Notes: generated from the sequence alone by a model not told the origin. DNA of 5,911 nucleotides from Desulfurellales bacterium (GCA_027064405.1 JAMOPP010000187.1:1-5911); one strand, 5' to 3'; shown: positions 1-5,652, numbered from the stretch's first letter. Translations and numbers: made by a program.

Positions 1-479
1 CAGAGGTGGTACGACTGTGGAGCAATTATAGGACTAATTTGGATGGCGAAAGTAATGAACTGCTGCCTGATTACTATCAAAGCACATACTTTATGCTTAT
101 CGCTTATGCAGTTGAGAACCTTCTAAAGGCTGCAATAATTAGGGAAAAATCGTTTGAATATAAAAGAGAATTTAGTGAAACTCTGAGATTCCCAAAGGAG
201 CTTCAAAGTCACGACTTAGTGGAGTTGGCAAGATAAGCCAATCTTAATATCTCTAGGGAAGAAGAAGACTTACTTCGTCGCCTAACTCGGAGTGCCATAT
301 GGTATGGACGATACCCTGTACCACTCGATTACAAGGACATTTCAGGTGTTGATATTTTTTCAGATGGTAAAAAATACTTTGTTAGTTGGTTCGGAGGCAA
401 CGACCTAGAACGAATAAACAAATTTATTGAATCACTCAAGGATAGGTTAAATATACCAGCAATTCTCGGTGAAAAATAA
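1..479 (+). pseudogene. HEPN-like small helical protein, 5'-truncated by window edge and interrupted by an in-frame TAA
   Basis: One reading frame (codons starting at positions divisible by 3) codes from the window edge to a TAA at 477-479 and is broken only by a TAA at 234-236. The first part contains the helical stretch AYAVENLLKAAIIRE and ends HDLVELAR. After the stop the same frame continues EEEDLLRRLTRSAIWYGRYPVP and runs to NIPAILGEK. Both halves look like one protein, and the stop sits where CAA (Gln) or AAA would be expected, so this is probably a single nonsense change. A GTG at 6 could start translation, but no good SD is visible and the frame is open to the edge, so the true start probably lies upstream. 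The composition recalls HEPN-type proteins often found in defence islands, but no clear R-x4-6-H RNase motif is visible, so no activity is claimed. Family assignment is from memory and tentative. Confidence 0.6.
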
Positions 480-489
480 TTTGATTTTA

Positions 490-558
490 GGGTATGTGGC
501 CTGCTGTCGCACCCTTAAACCTTTTGTTCTGCTCCGGGTTTCGCATACCCGCGAAACC
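490..558 (+). promoter_or_regulatory. Leader with two mutually exclusive stem-loops upstream of the SEFIR gene
   Basis: A perfect 8-bp inverted repeat, GGTTTCGC (537-544) and GCGAAACC (551-558), with loop ATACCC would form a stable hairpin. The loop and the last base of the left arm, CATACCC (544-550), are also fully complementary to GGGTATG at 490-496, so a longer-range pairing competes with the hairpin. The stretch is clearly more GC-rich than its surroundings. No U-tract follows, so it is not a standard intrinsic terminator. It could be an attenuator-like leader, a protein-binding site or a remnant of a small repeat. What is seen is the complementarity; any role is inference. Confidence 0.4.
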
Positions 559-573
559 TCAAGTAAAATACTC

Positions 574-599
574 AGGGGGTACAGGAGGTGCTTGAAATA
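574..599 (+). promoter_or_regulatory. Ambiguous ribosome-binding/start region of the SEFIR gene
   Basis: Two readings are possible. GTG at 588-590 can be served by AGGGGG at 574-579, 8 nt upstream. However, the much stronger SD AGGAGGTG at 583-590 overlaps that GTG and points to a start 6 nt further on, at 597-599, where the in-frame codon is ATA. Related SEFIR proteins usually begin just before the KVFISYSW strand, so the ancestral start may have been ATG at 597 (AAA AAT CCA following), now changed to ATA. Either way translation may be weakened. Confidence 0.45.
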
Positions 600-1340
600 A
601 AAAATCCAAAAGTTTTTATTTCATATAGTTGGAGTAACCCTCAGTATGAACAATGGGTTATTAATCTTGCTACGGAATTAAGACAAAATGGTGTGGATGT
701 AATTTTAGATAAATGGGATTTAAAGGAAGGACATGATGCAATTGCTTTTATGGAAAAAATGGTAACTGATCCAAAAATAAAAAAAGTTATTATTGTATCT
801 GACCGTGTTTATACTCAAAAAGCAGATAGTAGAAAAGGAGGGGTAGGGACTGAAACACAAATAATTTCAAAGGAAATATATGATAAGGTTGAACAGAATA
901 AGTTCGTTGTGGTGATTGCTGAAAAGGATGAAAATGGGAAGCCTTATTTACCAATATATTATAAATCTAGAATTTATATAGATTTAAGCGAGCCTGATAG
1001 CTATACTGAGAATTTTGAGAGATTATTAAGATGGATTTACGATAAACCTCTCTATAAAAAACCTGAACTGGGAAATCCTCCTTCTTTTTTGTCTGAAAGT
1101 GAACAAATATCTTTAGGAACTACAGTTAGTTTTAGAAGGGCAATTGATGCAATTAAAAATGGGAAATCGTATTCCTATGGAGCCTTAGATGAATATCTTG
1201 AAACTTTTACCAAGAATTTAGAAAAATTTAGAATTAAAGATTATGAAGGCGAATTTGATGAAGCTGTTATAAAAAATATCGAAGCATTTCTACCTTATAG
1301 GAATGAGTTTATTCAACTTTTATTAACCATAGCAAGATAA
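588..1340 (+). CDS. SEFIR/TIR-like domain protein, N-terminal part (frameshifted gene, full extent 588-2047)
   Basis: The 250-aa product opens with a SEFIR-type TIR fold: the first strand and box NPKVFISYSWS (residues 6-16), then DVILDKWDLKEGHD (37-50), IIVSDRVY (68-75) and GGVGTETQIIS (84-94). Glu89 is the likely counterpart of the catalytic glutamate of TIR-family NADases, by analogy. SEFIR domains are known from IL-17 receptors and from bacterial proteins, and bacterial TIR/SEFIR proteins have been linked to NAD depletion in phage defence. The domain ends around residue 165 and a helical region begins. The frame then stops at TAA 1338-1340 because a 14-bp tandem duplication shifts it. Removing one copy joins residue 250 to the downstream frame from 1352, giving about 481 aa, a reasonable full length for a SEFIR protein with a helical C-terminal region. 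The truncated product would keep the whole SEFIR domain but lose the putative sensor. The GTG start is uncertain. Confidence 0.85.
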   Translation: MLEIKNPKVFISYSWSNPQYEQWVINLATELRQNGVDVILDKWDLKEGHDAIAFMEKMVTDPKIKKVIIVSDRVYTQKADSRKGGVGTETQIISKEIYDKVEQNKFVVVIAEKDENGKPYLPIYYKSRIYIDLSEPDSYTENFERLLRWIYDKPLYKKPELGNPPSFLSESEQISLGTTVSFRRAIDAIKNGKSYSYGALDEYLETFTKNLEKFRIKDYEGEFDEAVIKNIEAFLPYRNEFIQLLLTIAR

Positions 1341-1353
1341 CCATAGCAAGATA
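1324..1353 (+). repeat. Perfect 14-bp tandem duplication disrupting the SEFIR gene
   Basis: TAACCATAGCAAGA at 1324-1337 is repeated exactly at 1338-1351, and TA of a third unit follows. Fourteen is not a multiple of 3, so the second copy shifts the frame and brings TAA (1338-1340) into frame. Deleting one copy restores an uninterrupted frame from 588 to 2047. This is the pattern expected of replication slippage, and exact reversion is mechanically possible. Confidence 0.95.
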
Positions 1354-2047
1354 TGATTCAAGAGAAGAGTTTATTGAACGTCTTCATAGATTTTTTGAAT
1401 CTCTAATCCCGTATATGTTTAGGCCAGAAGGCATAACCACTTACCAAGAGTGGGATTTTGATAATTTCAAATTCATTATTCACGAACTATTTTTATATGC
1501 GGTAGCAATCCTCATTAAATTAGAACGATTTCAACAAGCAGCAATGCTTTTAAGCCAAAGATACTATGTACCTGGTAACTCTGATTATGGATGTAATGTT
1601 ATGGTATCATTTACTATTTTCAGCCAATATATGGAATCTTTAAGATGCAGAAACAGCAGGTTAAATCTCCGTCATTTATCCCTAAGAGCCAATTTACTTA
1701 AGGAAAGGTGCCAGACAACAGGAATAGACTTTAGATACTTAATGCAAGCAGATTTTGTTCTTTTTATTAGGGCGGAACTTTATAGCGAAGGGCTGTCTGA
1801 TAGGTGGTGGCCAGAGATTCTACTATATATCGGTCATTTTCCAGGTCCATTTGAAATATTTGCAAGAGCTGAATCTAAACGATATTTTGAAAAAATAAAG
1901 TGTTTATTTGAAATAGATTCTCCAAATGACTTTAAACAACTTTTGGAAGAATATAAACAGAGAAAGAGAGAATTACCCAGATGGGAATTTAATTCCTTTG
2001 TTCCTGCACAATTATTGAACATTGAAAAATTGGCAACAAAGCCATAG
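1352..2047 (+). pseudogene. C-terminal part of the SEFIR protein, displaced into another frame
   Basis: This is the continuation of the SEFIR gene after the 14-bp duplication. It encodes about 231 residues starting YDSREEFIERLHRFF in direct continuity with the upstream ...LLLTIAR. The first ATG of this piece is at 1415 but has no SD, so independent translation is unlikely. The sequence is predicted helical throughout (for example FIIHELFLYAVAILIKLERF, QQAAMLLSQRYY, YLMQADFVLFIRAELYSE), rich in aromatic residues and free of obvious catalytic motifs or transmembrane segments. In bacterial SEFIR proteins the region after the domain is the presumed sensing or oligomerisation module, and I infer the same here. 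The stop TAG at 2045-2047 lies 11 nt before the next gene, so the two were probably co-transcribed. It keeps a long, clean frame with no further lesion, which suggests the duplication is recent. Confidence 0.85.
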
Positions 2048-2058
2048 TAAAAGGTAGC

Positions 2059-3165
2059 ATGATGAAAAAAAAGATTCTTTTGGGAATCGATTTCATTGGA
2101 TCAAACTTTCCTGGTGCCATCTACACAATCCAACAATGGTGGAAATATGTAACTTCAGATAATAAGTACGATTGTATTCTTGGAGTAAGTAACTTTTGTA
2201 ATAGAAATTCTCCTCTACCTGGAGCTTGGGATCTTTCACCCACTAAAGTTAAGGAGGTTTTGAGGTGTTTTATTCCGAAAAAGAAACTTGTTCAGTGGAC
2301 ATCAGATATCGATGCCATACTCCTCCAGACTCTCCAAAAAGAAAAAAGATTCAAGTCTAAGCCGTTTTTTTCAGAGTTCAATTACGGTAGTGTTGTCAAT
2401 AGATTGCTCCTTCTCGCATACTCGCACGACTGCGATTATCTTGTTCGAATTGATCCTGGGACAATACCTCCAAAAGGTAAACCATTTGTGGATCTGATGG
2501 CCGAACATGAGAGTATTATTGATGGACAGATCAACACTGTGGTCTCACGGCGATATGCTGATCGGCTAGCGTTACGAAATATATTTGTAAAAGAAGGAAA
2601 AGAAAATTTTCATGCCGAACTTGTAAAAAAATACACTGGTATAGACGTATATGCTCAAATTACCGGTGGAGCGATGCTTACTTTAAAGAGTCCGGGGACG
2701 CCTGCCATATGTTTTCCCCCTGGAGATGGATTAACGCTTGTTTGGGCGTCAGACGACGGAATCTACCAGGTGCTGCCCGAGACAAAAACAAAGAGTCGCA
2801 TGTTACCTGACTATCCGGTACAGCGATTCGATGCAGTGGGTAAACCAAAAAAGTCTATTGAATATTATCGTGGGATTATAGGGGCAGTTTGTCTTAACAC
2901 TTTGAGAAACGGCAAAACATTGAAGATAGCAAAGCAAAATGCTGAGCAATTCCTTCAGAAGCTCAAAGCCGATATACTTGACGTAGAAAAATGTAGCTTA
3001 ATGGATGCCGATCCAAATTGGAACACCACCTTTTGTCTAAAAAACATAGCACCTCAGCCCTTCATTAAGGCAATCGCTGATGGCTATAAGAACTATATTC
3101 AACTACTTGATGAATGGAAAGAAATTTGTAACATCCTGAAATCATTGATCGTACAAAAAACTTGA
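2059..3165 (+). CDS. Uncharacterised protein with possible GT-A (nucleotide-diphospho-sugar transferase-like) core
   Basis: Intact 368-aa ORF with adjacent ATGs at 2059 and 2062 and a weak SD-like AAAGG at 2050-2054. It begins 11 nt after the SEFIR gene, as in an operon. I do not recognise a named family. The layout resembles a GT-A fold: an N-terminal strand KKKILLGIDFIG (3-14), a second strand YDCILGVSN (37-45), a helix and strand leading to YLVRIDPGTIPP (127-138) where a DxD metal motif would sit (here D132-P-G), TGGAMLTL (202-209), and an acidic ASDDGIY (230-236). The C-terminal third is mostly helical and ends in a likely amphipathic or coiled segment (342-366). No signal peptide or membrane helix is seen, so it should be cytoplasmic. 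Its GC content is visibly higher than that of the flanking genes, suggesting a separate origin. Alternatives are a nucleotidyltransferase-like or a non-catalytic fold. The role is unknown; a partnership with SEFIR is inferred only from linkage. Confidence 0.75.
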   Translation: MMKKKILLGIDFIGSNFPGAIYTIQQWWKYVTSDNKYDCILGVSNFCNRNSPLPGAWDLSPTKVKEVLRCFIPKKKLVQWTSDIDAILLQTLQKEKRFKSKPFFSEFNYGSVVNRLLLLAYSHDCDYLVRIDPGTIPPKGKPFVDLMAEHESIIDGQINTVVSRRYADRLALRNIFVKEGKENFHAELVKKYTGIDVYAQITGGAMLTLKSPGTPAICFPPGDGLTLVWASDDGIYQVLPETKTKSRMLPDYPVQRFDAVGKPKKSIEYYRGIIGAVCLNTLRNGKTLKIAKQNAEQFLQKLKADILDVEKCSLMDADPNWNTTFCLKNIAPQPFIKAIADGYKNYIQLLDEWKEICNILKSLIVQKT

Positions 3166-3552
3166 AATGTAGTGTTGGTGTATTAATGCAACTTTGTTTA
3201 ATATTAAAGTCAACCAAAAATCCCCACATATCAGGGATTTCAAAATTTCCCTACCCTATTTTTAGATTAATTTTTTAGATATTCAGTTAACTTCTTTATT
3301 CTAACTTTTTGCCTACTTAATAATGATTGGTGTGAGGAAATTAAAGGACCTCGGGAAATTTACTTTACCTTAGACCAATTGCTTATGAAAGAGACATATT
3401 GTATCATGCAAATATTTCAGATTTTACTTTTTTACTTTTCTTTTTGATATGACTTTGTTGTGGAGCAATTGGTATAACATTTAAAGTTACCAGATACCAA
3501 GAATAAGCTGAAGGGCATAATGAGTTGACAGTCTGCTCTAGTTTGTTGTGCT
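3166..3552. other. Gene-free convergent intergenic region
   Basis: This 387-bp AT-rich stretch lies between the converging GT-A-like and EVE genes. No credible ORF or recognisable RNA is seen. It holds a small hairpin near its left end (3218-3240, listed separately) and a near-perfect long-range inverted repeat: TTAGACCAATTGCT (3370-3383) and AGCAATTGGTATAA (3464-3477), 13 of 14 bases paired and 80 bp apart. This could be the remnant of a small mobile element or a structured RNA, but nothing else supports either. Confidence 0.6.
3218..3240 (+). terminator. Possible weak terminator hairpin after the GT-A-like gene
   Basis: AAATCCC (3218-3224) pairs perfectly with GGGATTT (3234-3240) around a 9-nt loop, 52 bp after the stop codon. 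It is followed by CAAAATTTCCC rather than a run of T, so it is at best an inefficient intrinsic terminator. Its position at the end of the + operon is the main reason to list it. Confidence 0.3.
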
Positions 3553-4443
3553 TTAAAACAATTGTGAAATTATTTTCCATTCCTTATTTGTTACAGGAAA
3601 ATTTGTTCCCTGTGGTCGTCTAATAATAGATAAATTTTTTAATCCGGGTATTGAAAGTAATTTTTTCTTTAAAATTGGTCTGTTAATAAATTTTCTTAAA
3701 ATAGTCATCTCAACTCGTATTTTTTCTTCTTTCTCAATAGGCTCTAACCAATATTTTTTTTCTGCTAGAAATTCCTTCATTAAAGATGGATTTGTTTCAA
3801 TCCTTGCCAGGGCATATATACCTGCCTCAGCTCCAGACATCCATATAAACCCAAGATGACCCTTTTTAATTTTTTTTCTATATTGATTTACGACCCAATG
3901 AATGCGATTTCCAAGATTTTTATCTGATAATGCGTTTAAAATGTCATATTTTTGAGGATTAGCTTGAAAAATCCATACAGAGATATCAGAGTCATCTTGT
4001 TCAGCTTCTAAGCCTAATGAACTTTGAATTGTTGTAAGATCATTTTCAAATGATGGGCGATCATCTAAGAAAGTATAATCATATTTTTTTGCTATTTCTG
4101 ATAAAAAAGCAATACTTACTTCTTTGCAAGATATTCCTATATTTTCTAAAAATAATCTTCTTTCCTTGGGTATAACATTTGCGCATAATATTAATTCAAA
4201 AAAATTATCTTTCTCTTTTTCTTTTAATAGACCATAATACTCGGCAATTTGACCAGTGGCTTCTCTTGTGAGAATGCCACGTTTTACCTCTACTATAATT
4301 TTTCTGCCAAATTTGTCCTCAAAAAGGATATCTATTCTTTTACCTTCAATAAAACATTGTTGGGATATTAATTTAAATCCTTCTCCCGGAAAAAACTCCT
4401 CAGGATAAGCTGCGATTAAATTTTCAATGTCTTTCTCTAACAT
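3553..4443 (-). CDS. PD-(D/E)XK (NucS/RecB-like) nuclease fused to EVE domain, probable modification-dependent restriction endonuclease
   Basis: The protein has 296 aa from ATG 4443. A TTG at 4449 would add two residues, but the purine-rich AAAGAG just upstream sits at a sensible distance only from the ATG. Numbered from that ATG, the N-terminal half has the PD-(D/E)XK core: RIDILFED (36-43, catalytic Asp38), IIVEVKRG (49-56, Glu52 and Lys54), then TGQIAEYYG (63-71), the Q-x-x-x-Y motif of RecB/NucS-type nucleases. An acidic linker follows (about 130-153). The C-terminal half is an EVE domain (PUA-like): WIFQANP (157-163), HWVVNQYRKKIKKG (182-195), FIWMSGAEAGIYALARI (199-215). EVE domains bind modified bases such as 5-methyl- or 5-hydroxymethylcytosine, and nuclease-EVE fusions are proposed to cut modified phage DNA. 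All catalytic residues are present, so it looks functional. It stands alone, facing the SEFIR operon, and no cognate methylase is in the window, as expected for a type IV-like enzyme. Confidence 0.85.
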   Translation of the reverse strand: MLEKDIENLIAAYPEEFFPGEGFKLISQQCFIEGKRIDILFEDKFGRKIIVEVKRGILTREATGQIAEYYGLLKEKEKDNFFELILCANVIPKERRLFLENIGISCKEVSIAFLSEIAKKYDYTFLDDRPSFENDLTTIQSSLGLEAEQDDSDISVWIFQANPQKYDILNALSDKNLGNRIHWVVNQYRKKIKKGHLGFIWMSGAEAGIYALARIETNPSLMKEFLAEKKYWLEPIEKEEKIRVEMTILRKFINRPILKKKLLSIPGLKNLSIIRRPQGTNFPVTNKEWKIISQLF

Positions 4444-4464
4444 AATCAAACTCTTTTTTGATTA
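4443..4464 (-). promoter_or_regulatory. Inverted repeat over the start region of the EVE nuclease gene
   Basis: TAATCAAA (4443-4450) and TTTGATTA (4457-4464) form perfect 8-bp arms around CTCTTT. In the minus-strand mRNA the arms flank the purine-rich SD-like AAAGAG, placing it in the loop, and the inner arm touches the first base of the ATG. It could be an operator or a weak translational hairpin. The stem is AT-rich and might be chance. No convincing -35/-10 pair was found; the AT-rich stretch at 4468-4482 may hold the promoter. Confidence 0.3.
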
Positions 4465-4585
4465 GTTAGTATAATGTATAAATTTAGCAGCAGTGTTGTT
4501 AGGAACAATTCTATTTTTAGCATTTTTTAACTATTTTTATGGTTGCGTCAACAATTTTAGAGCCTGTTCGAAAAATATTTAGGAT

Positions 4586-4828
4586 TTAAGAAGAAGTTCT
4601 ATTGTCTAGTGCTTTATCAAGCCTCAAAGCTAAATTTGGGGTCTTCCATAGAGAAGAATTACCTAAAGGGAAAAAAGTCGAGTTAAGGTTCCTAGAATAT
4701 AAACTTTCAAGGATGACAAAGCACCAGTCCATTCTTATCAACTTAAAAATATTCTCAGGAACTAAAACTAACTCCTTGATAAAATCCTTAATTTCAGGCA
4801 AACTAACCTTGCATTCGAATATTGACAT
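4586..4828 (-). pseudogene. N-terminal remnant of an IS256/Mutator-type transposase
   Basis: The minus-strand ATG at 4828 has an excellent SD, AAAGGAGG, 7 nt upstream. The first 35 or so residues, with motifs ECKVSLPEIKDFIKELV and VPENIFKLIRMDW, resemble the start of IS256-family (Mutator) transposases of the type that normally continues with a conserved segment leading to LTHFLGRE and then a DDE core of about 350 aa. After MDW the resemblance stops. The remaining 45 codons to TAA 4586-4588 look like unrelated sequence joined by a deletion. Only the first tenth of the transposase is therefore left and it must be inactive. Family recognition is from memory of similar N-termini. Confidence 0.55.
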
Positions 4829-4829
4829 G

Positions 4830-4894
4830 GGGCATCCTCCTTTATGGGTTTTTAGCTTATTTTTCCTTTCACCTCACCCTAAAGGATGATGCCC
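4830..4894 (-). repeat. SD-masking inverted repeat in the IS256-type transposase leader
   Basis: GGGCATCCTCCTTTA (4830-4844) and TAAAGGATGATGCCC (4880-4894) are inverted copies with 14 of 15 positions matching, 35 bp apart. In the minus-strand transcript the proximal arm contains the whole transposase SD (AAAGGAGG) and ends two bases before the ATG. The mRNA can fold so that the SD is base-paired. Hairpins that bury the ribosome site are a known way for IS elements to prevent translation from read-through transcripts. Confidence 0.7.
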
Positions 4895-4911
4895 ATTTTT
4901 TCTATAAAAAA

Positions 4912-4932
4912 TTTACACAAATTTTTTTACAC
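4912..4932. repeat. Direct TTTACAC motifs, probable outer end of the IS256-type remnant
   Basis: TTTACAC occurs at 4912-4918 and again at 4926-4932, which is GTGTAAA on the transposase strand. Tips containing GTGTAAA are typical of IS256-family inverted repeats, so this probably marks the upstream end of that element. The last three bases touch the stop codon (4932-4934, minus strand) of the neighbouring transposase remnant, so the IS256-type element may have inserted there. Confidence 0.45.
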
Positions 4933-5402
4933 TACTGCAATAAGTTAAATAAAATCACTTTAGCTATTACACTTTTTACCGCCATATCATATGATTTAGC
5001 TTTTTCTTTATCTCTATAGCTGTTTTTTTATCTTACCTATAACCTGCTCAATACGATACCTCTGACTATAAATTGATCTCTGACTATAAATTGATCGTTT
5101 TTTATTATAAATTTCAGAAACGAATTTCTTAATTTCACTTTTTATCTTCGGAGGACCTACATTAATCCCAATAACATAATCTCCTGCTGATGTCCCTCCA
5201 ACAAGAAGTTCAACTTTTACATGCTTAACCCAACCTTCTTCTCAAAACCAAATCCAGTCCCATCGCAAAACGTATATTCCCTTTTTATTCTTCCTAACTT
5301 ACGCTCTATAAGTATCGCTAGAATAGTTACCATAGACCTAAGTCTTTGAGTATCTACTCTTTTAAATCTGTAATATAAGGTGGATAATGATGTGTCTAGT
5401 TC
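4932..5402 (-). pseudogene. Scrambled DDE transposase remnant (IS4/IS5-like)
   Basis: Reading the minus strand in three segments gives recognisable transposase blocks. The first frame has TSLSTLYYRFKRVD, ILAILIERKLGR and FCDGTGFGFE (the first catalytic Asp, about 5243-5280). After a frame change near 5225 it continues VKHVKVELLVGG and later SQRYRIEQVIGKIKK (about 5024-5066). A second frame change near 5018 gives YRDKEKAKSYDMAVKSV and ends FNLLQ with TAG at 4932-4934. The middle of the DDE domain is missing between LLVGG...VIGI and the C-terminal RIEQ block, so there is also an internal deletion. An 18-bp duplication lies within it. The same general transposase type occurs in IS elements of thermophiles and archaea, as I recall, but the exact IS family is uncertain. 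It cannot be active. Confidence 0.6.
5060..5095 (-). repeat. 18-bp perfect tandem duplication inside the DDE transposase remnant
   Basis: CTCTGACTATAAATTGAT at 5060-5077 is repeated exactly at 5078-5095. It adds six codons in frame on the minus strand (RSIYSQ twice) just before the conserved RYRIEQ block. It is the same kind of event as the 14-bp duplication in the SEFIR gene. Confidence 0.95.
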
Positions 5403-5594
5403 TTTTTCTAATTTTTTTGTTTCTTTGTGTTTTTCAAAGACAAGATAAGCTCTTTTTAAAAATTCTCTTTTCCAAGTTCTTACTTGTTGGGGATGAATTC
5501 CATACTCTGAAGCTATTTCACTTATGGTTTTTTCTCCTTTGATGGCTTCAATGGCTATCCTGGCTTTGAAGGTGGCTGTGTATTTATTCCTTAT
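5403..5594 (-). pseudogene. IS3-family OrfA remnant fused in frame to the DDE transposase remnant
   Basis: The minus strand encodes RNKYTATFKARIAIEAIKG, EKTISEIASEYGIHPQQV and RTWKREFLKRAYLVFEKHK, the helix-turn-helix N-terminal region of IS3-family OrfA (HTH_8-like transposase). About 64 of the usual 90-100 residues remain. The leucine-zipper end, the frameshift window and OrfB are missing. The frame then runs without a stop into LDTSLSTLYYRF of the next transposase, making an accidental fusion. A strong SD, AGGAGG (5601-5606), lies 6 nt before codon ATA (5592-5594), exactly where ATG should be, and no other start is available before an upstream in-frame stop. The start codon therefore appears lost by G-to-A change. 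Confidence 0.75.
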
Positions 5595-5652
5595 TGTTCC
5601 CCTCCTTCTGAATTTTTATGAATTTTATCACTGGTCCAATTTGAGGGGAACA
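5403..5652 (-). mobile_element. Left end of an IS3-family insertion sequence
   Basis: Upstream of OrfA on the minus strand, the sequence beginning at 5652 reads TGTTCCCCTCAAATTGGACC. The TG start, run of C and TTGGAC are characteristic of IS3-family terminal repeats. The normal short leader and SD follow. The right end and OrfB are absent, so the element is truncated at about 5403 by junction with another transposase remnant. Confidence 0.6.

Noticed and set aside
490..560. Possible integron attC-like site between the first two genes
   Set aside because: No matching pair of core GTTRRRY/RYYYAAC boxes flanks the hairpin.
228..1340. GCAAGATAA at both premature stops (228-236 and 1332-1340), suggesting recoding or stop reassignment
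   Set aside because: The second stop is created by a frameshifting duplication, not by an in-frame codon, and TAA ends other genes here normally. The shared 9-mer is likely chance in AT-rich DNA.
1834..2497. Short ORFs at 1834-2022 (minus) and 2288-2497 (plus, other frame)
   Set aside because: Both are fully inside clear coding frames of the SEFIR and GT-A-like genes and lack SD sites.
16..3470. 12-base match TGTGGAGCAATT at 16-27 and 3459-3470
   Set aside because: A match of this length is expected about once by chance in a window this size, and one copy is coding.
3526..3531. TTGACA resembling a -35 box
   Set aside because: No TATAAT-like box follows at 16-18 bp and it points into the 3' end of the opposing EVE gene.
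4602..5019. Two plus-strand ORFs (4602-4889 and 4822-5019)
   Set aside because: They lie antisense to the transposase remnants. Neither has a good SD, and their products look unlike any protein family. The minus-strand reading has a perfect SD and family-like motifs.
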